Source of the DNA: Vanilla planifolia
Lineage: Eukaryota > Streptophyta > Magnoliopsida > Asparagales > Orchidaceae
Direction: 5' to 3'
NCBI GenBank assembly: GCA_023846275.1
Contig: CM043869.1
Span: 34,994,737-35,058,736 of the forward strand
Length of the DNA: 64,000 nt
How positions within the stretch are numbered: position 1 is the stretch's first letter; every line of letters begins with the position of its first letter. Below the pieces are notes generated by a model that was not told where the DNA came from, made no database searches, and saw only the letters and a list, made by a program, of their open reading frames with translations. The translations under genes were made by a program, and so were the position numbers. Of this stretch, positions 59,051 to 64,000 are shown in pieces.

Positions 59051-61800
59051 AAAATTTAGTATGGTGATGTATCATATCATTTTTTAACTTTTACGTGACT
59101 TTTCTTTAGTCTGATTATTTCAAAGGATTTTAGTTATATTGATTACTTTGTTTCTTAATCTCTTTTCTTACTCTATTAAAATTGTAATTAGATCTTTTGA
59201 TATGAAAACTTGGGTTGGATTTATATTTCTTTAATCGTATTGGATCACATGGGATGAATTAGAAATGTATCTTCTCAACAAAAAAATATGAAAAACATCA
59301 TACGCTCCAACCATCACAAAGGCAAGGTCACTATGTAAGTAATTGCTCCAACTCTTTCTAGAACTTTGGAAAGGACAAATACACCTAATCATAATTTGTT
59401 TGTATTATTGAATTTAATTTCTCCCTTTAGAGGACTTACTAGGAATTAGAAATTTCTATATTTTTCATTAAACTATTTTTTTAAAGGTTTTGAAAAATTT
59501 GAATTGTCTCTGATTATTCTAATCATTTATGTAGCCACCTCAAAAAAAAAATAGAGCTAATCAATTGCTTTTCTTTGCCCTCAAACCAACATAAACAAGT
59601 TGATATTTTCTCCAACATAAGGTTTCATGAGGGGTCACTCTAATACTAGCTTAGAAGTTATTATTATAAGCAAATTTTATCAAATGTATATGACTTTTTT
59701 AATCAACCCTATATTTTAGCACACAAAGTCTTATCAAGTTTTTCAAAGATTAAATTGTTCTTTTAGTCTTCTTATTAGCTGATAATGAAAAGTTATGCTA
59801 AACCTCAATTGAGTTTCAAAAGCTTTATGCACGTTTATTAAAATTTAAGAGATAAATTTAAGGTCTTTATCAAAGATAATTAATTTTAAAATTATATGCA
59901 ATCTCATAATCTACTAAACATACAATTGAGCTAACTTTTTCATAAAATCGTTATTCTAATAATTAAGAAATGTGCATAATTAGTCAACTAATTTACGACT
60001 AGCCATATTAAATCATGTCCCACAAGAGCTCTAGGTAATCCAATAATAAAATACATAACTACATATTACCATTTCTATTCTTAAATTAGTAAAGGTTGTA
60101 ATAATCCATTAAGTTTTTACTATTCATCATTAACGTATTACAAATTACATACTTTCAAACCAATTTTGTCACATCTTACTTCACACTTGGCCATTAATAA
60201 TTTCATTTTAAATCTTAATGCATCTTATTATTGTTAGATAAATGGAATACTTAATTACTAGCTTGCTTATAATTATTAACTTCGATAATAATAACTATAT
60301 AGGCTATCAATGAGTCGGATGCATAACTTACCTTAAATTATCAGCACATTATTCTCATTAAAGGTGAAGTCTTATTCTCATTTGTCTCCAACTTTTTGAA
60401 TGAACTTTTGATATTATTCATCATTGGATAAATACAAGCTAATGTAGTCTTAATGACAGTTGATGCAACAAGACAACATTCTTAAATATTGTACTTTCCA
60501 TTTGTAATCTATTAATTTTAAAAGAAGTTTGTTTCTTATTAGGCTACTTTATGAGGAAACAAAAATAGTCTTTCTATTCAATAGATCTACAACAATATTA
60601 GCTTACAACATAATTGATAATTAAGCCAAAGTTTTTAATCAATTACAATCATCTCCTCTACCCCAAATTAAGTTTTTTTAATAAAAAGATATTTTAAGCT
60701 TTGGTGGTAAATATACACTTCATATTTCATCTTATACAGGTAATGACTCCAAATTTTTTAGGCAAAAACTATGACAACTGATTCTAAATCATGCATTAGA
60801 TAGTTCTTCTCATGAAATTTTATTTCTAGATGCATATGAAACAACTCTATCATTCTTCGTCGATGCAAACCTTGGCTTTTGAGCGATGTTTCATTAAAGA
60901 TTTGATATCCATCTAATTGTTTTGGCAAAATTAGGATTGGTGTTATGGTTAATTTCTATTTTCTTTTTAGAAAACTATTCTCATAATTGACATCTCATTC
61001 AATTGTCATGGCTTTCTAGGTCAGCCTCATTATTAGGTATGTTAGAAAATTAATGTATACATTTTTAGTAATAACTAGCTAAATCTAAGAAGCTTTGAAT
61101 CATTGAAGCAAAAGTGTGCTTATGCTAATACACAATGATAAAAATTTTCTAAAAATCGATTGATATCCCTATTACACTAATCACATGACCCAAAAATACT
61201 ACTTGAAACAATCAAAATTTATACTTTTAAAACTTTGCATACAATTGATTCTTTTTCAATAATTATAATATAAAATACAAATAGACATCATTATCTTATA
61301 AGAATTTAAAATATACAAGAATATTATCAAAAAAGATAATCATAAATGGATTTGGGAATCTTGTATAAAATTTTTGTTATTAAGTTCATAAAGATTGTTG
61401 GTGTATTTGTTAAACAAAAAGGTAATACTAAGAAGTTATAATGCTTAATTGAATCCTAAAAGTAGTCTTACCCACATCTGCTTCATTGATTTTCAATTAG
61501 TGATAACTTTATCTCTTATTGATCATTACAACACCTTATAACTGGTCAAATAGATAATCAATTCTTGATAAGGAGTATTCACTCTTGATAAATAATTTGT
61601 CTAATTTGTGATAGTTTATATATATTTACAAACCACAATATTTCTTTTTAACAATCACGATGGGTGCTCTTTATAAGGGCACATTATAATGGGTAAAAAC
61701 CCTTATTCAAGAATTCTTAAATTTTTAGTTTTACTTTCACAGACTCTATATGTGTCATTCTATATAAAGTTCTAGATATAAACTTGACACTTTATATCAT
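59016..61800 (-). pseudogene. Decayed Tekay pol relic, minus strand
   Basis: Minus-strand remnants in pol order. RT: YRMTHIE-like text near 61750, a frameshifted GFLPIIMCP segment near 61680, then FFDNILVYF (near 61325, catalytic FIDD now FFDN), KKNQLYAKF and VVFLGHV (61190). RNase H: VVSYASR near 60830 and the collinear remainder to 60695. Integrase: MYFIIGLPRA near 60030-60058, where active copies have [10 protein letters not shown] (first catalytic Asp changed), and FAYNN with T-P-H-E-T-L (59611-59676) against [27 protein letters not shown] and GATAGGGAGA follow at 59050-59016 as the 3' signature and polypurine tract. Many stops and frameshifts; non-functional. All parts align to the young element. 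Confidence 0.85.
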
Positions 61801-63190
61801 TTAAAATCATATGCTAAGAATATCATCACTAAAACTAAAAATATAATCATTGGAAGCTTTTTCTAGTTGATATATTGGTTGCCAAATTCATTATTAAAAA
61901 TTAGTAAATAAATTTATTTTGATTATGAAATATTCTATTGACTTTTGACAATAATAATGATGACAATGAGATAAGAAATTCCATCATGAAGGCCTTATGA
62001 GATAAATTAATGTTGGTAGTTAATATTTAATGGTTGATGTGCAATTTTTAAGCCATTTAATCATTAAATAGCTATTGTTTGATTGAAAACTATGTTGTAA
62101 GAAAATTGGTCATTAATTCTTTCATTAACCATATTGCTAGATGTTAATTTGGTTAGTAATCAATCTCTTCTTAAAAAAGTTGCTCATAATTTATTAGTTG
62201 AATAGCCATTTTCTAAACAATTTATAAGAAGGCAATACAAATTTGTTACAAATTGATTGAATTCAAATATATTAAAATTTGTACCATATTTATTTATTCA
62301 TATACAATTGACATCCTATAAGATACAATGATAAAAACATGTTGCTATACTTGTAAAGTCGTAATAGGATAATAAAAAAGTTATATATATACTTAATAAT
62401 GATATAAAAGGTTAATAGACATACTAAAATAGCAAAATAATCTATTAAATAATGTAGTACATTCATAAATATGTTTTGAAGGTTAATGATTAAAAAACCA
62501 CACAAGTTTACAAGTGTGTAACAAAATACACTAATCATTGCTCTTTGACTCTCACCATTCTATGACAAACTCCTAAGATATTAGTTGGTGCCAATTGCAA
62601 CTATTGGAGAGGTTGTGTTAACAACATGTCCATTTGCTCTTCCCCCTTAGCTCACCAATTTCTTTGTATCACACTTTTGGGCTAAAATAAGCCAAATTGA
62701 GGGATCTATATGGCATTTACTTAATAGCTCTTTGTAACACTCTTGCATCAACATAATGTATTATAAGAAGAGCTATATTGTAGATACTAAAAATATTTTT
62801 GTGATATTTACATACATCATGTGGAGTCTCGTCCATGAATACACCCTCACCATGATGATGTTGATGAGTCCAATAAAAATTTTCTATACATGTAAATTTA
62901 CATATCAATTTTGTCAATTACAAATAACATATATTACAACATTCAAATAGTATTAAGATAATTATAATGCAATGGTACATTACATTGGATAATATTAATA
63001 TAAACCAAGATTGCTCACCACTATGTGTTCGTACTTGTTGAAGGTTATCAACCCCCAAAAGGGTTGATCCACTGATCCCTTATTTTTAGTTGTCTAGTTA
63101 GTTTTATCTTTGTAGGCATGTTGAACTATTGAATCCATAAATTGTAGTCCAATAAAGTCATGCAAAACATCAATTGGCATCCACATATTT
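61801..63190. other. AT-rich DNA, expected gag side of the minus relic
   Basis: The protease and gag of the minus-strand relic would lie here, but I could not align any part with confidence. Short open frames (62290-62538, 62717-62917 and 62756-62950) show no domain. The interval ends where the next LTR begins. Confidence 0.45.
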
Positions 63191-63506
63191 TGTAACAACC
63201 CTAATTTTCTCTTATTTGTATTTTTATATTTTTTATAGAAAGAGCTCTGTGAGACGAATCCAACGATGTTTAATTTGTAATTTTCGGAGCTCTAATGAAT
63301 AAATTATGAATTTTTGAAGATTTGGGATAAATTTGTAACGTAGAGGATAGATCTGTAAATTTTAAATGTCGGCTTAGTTCAAATCTGATTGGCAGAGGAT
63401 ATATTTGCAAATATAAAATTTATAGGGGGTTTTATGCAAAAGAGCTGTTTTACGAGACACCTGGCCGTTGCTTCGGGAGAGTTTGACACATATCTGCAGC
63501 AGCGTT

Positions 63507-63514
63507 TATATAAT
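63507..63514 (+). promoter_or_regulatory. TATA-like element in edge LTR
   Basis: TATATAAT about 317 bp into the LTR, close to the relative place of TATAAAAG in the young LTR (281 bp in), though the surrounding sequence differs. Confidence 0.5.
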
Positions 63515-63884
63515 CCGGTGAATTACGTTGCGAAAATTCGACTGCATGCAGCTGCAAGGAGAGATTCCGGAGTGCGAGGTTCTGCAACAAATGTGACGGC
63601 CGGCGAGGATTTCCGGCACGCGACAGTGACGGCCGGCGAAGGTTTCCGTAAGGTAAGAAATAATTTTTTATTCGTCGTTAGGGTTATGTAATTTTTCCGG
63701 TGAGCGGGGGAGACCGAGAGGCGGAAGCCAAGCCGGATTCGATCGATTCAGCACATGAAATGGCCGATCCAGCGCCGGCGAAAGATTTCGGTTTCGCCGG
63801 ACGCGAGAGAGAGAGAGGGGGGCGGCGTGAACCGGTCCAGGCTTTGGACCGGGTTACGCTGTTGAACCGGATGCCGAGGCGCGC

Positions 63885-64000
63885 GGTCCAGCACATCGAG
63901 CGCGCGGTCCAGTGCCAAGCGCACGTGGTCCAGCGCGCCGAGCGTCTGGTCCAGTGCCAAGCACGCATGGTCCAGTGTCGGGCGCATGCGGTCCAGCGCC
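63885..64000 (+). repeat. 21-bp minisatellite in edge LTR (continues past window)
   Basis: Five complete 21-bp units, each starting GGTCCAG, then a partial unit at the window end. Period and unit start are the same as in the young element, but many CG are now CA or TG (for example AGTGCCAAGC), showing greater age. Confidence 0.9.

Larger units (their letters stand above)
63191..64000 (+). mobile_element. LTR related to the young Tekay LTR, cut by window end
   Basis: Starts TGTAACAACCC. The first 230 bp are nearly identical to the young LTR, then about 63421-63590 is largely unrelated and contains its own TATA-like element, and from 63590 it again matches (GGCCGGCGAGGATTTCCGG and onward) into the 21-bp minisatellite. 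It is a separate insertion of a sister subfamily with an exchanged or fast-evolving core promoter. Whether it is solo or part of a complete element is decided beyond the window. Open frames on both strands here (63389-63691, 63684-63968, 63748-63987) are LTR artefacts. Confidence 0.9.

Noticed and set aside
62290-62538. 82-residue hydrophobic minus-strand frame
   Set aside because: Low-complexity Ile/Leu/Tyr/Phe content expected from AT-rich DNA, with no family match or compositional change.
1-64000. CRISPR arrays, bacterial operons, rRNA genes, tRNA genes
   Set aside because: No spacer-repeat periodicity, no dense coding and no complete tRNA B-box/T-arm context was seen. The only rRNA-like segment is the 5S relic. 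The sequence is plainly plant nuclear DNA.

Overview
This window is nuclear DNA from a seed plant, most likely a flowering plant with a large, repeat-rich genome. The evidence is one complete plant peptide-hormone gene of the RALF family, Ty3/gypsy chromovirus retrotransposons of the Tekay (Del) clade, a Tat-clade integrase relic and a probable Cassandra-type LTR carrying a 5S rRNA-like segment. Most of the sequence is very AT-rich, poor in CpG and full of stops. That fits long-term decay of methylated transposons. I cannot name the species.

Layout. 1-9400: AT-rich DNA with a TA/CA microsatellite (4029-4115) and the Cassandra-like LTR (6502-6823). 9400-10400: a GC-richer island holding the only intact host gene, RALF (9630-9974, +). 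12824-15808: a solo LTR on the minus strand with its 5-bp target duplication intact. 15809-17050: old tandem repeats. 19290-26210: a badly decayed Tekay-like element, with two LTR remnants around a primer-binding site and a gag zinc-knuckle remnant. 27331-36725: a structurally complete and very young Tekay element (9395 bp, AAAAT target duplication, LTRs almost identical) whose gag-pol frame has two in-frame stops and a duplicated protease active-site segment. 38737-39800: integrase relic of a Tat-clade element. 40835: possible copia primer-binding site. 41806-42099: recent 147-bp tandem duplication. 54869-57806: a second solo LTR of the same family as 12824-15808 but on the plus strand, also with an intact target duplication. 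59015-61800: minus-strand Tekay pol relic, still readable as reverse transcriptase, RNase H, integrase, polypurine tract and LTR edge. 63191-64000: start of another LTR related to the young element, cut by the window end.

How it fits together. Apart from RALF this is a graveyard of nested retrotransposons of different ages. Gag, protease, RT, RNase H, integrase and chromodomain of the young element would form one replication unit, and the near-identical LTRs show that it moved recently. The stops and protease damage suggest that it moved with help from a functional relative.

The least expected signal is structural. The 3' part of the LTRs in two distinct families carries tandem self-complementary units. 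In the young element the paired bases change together between units, as expected for a selected RNA or DNA hairpin.
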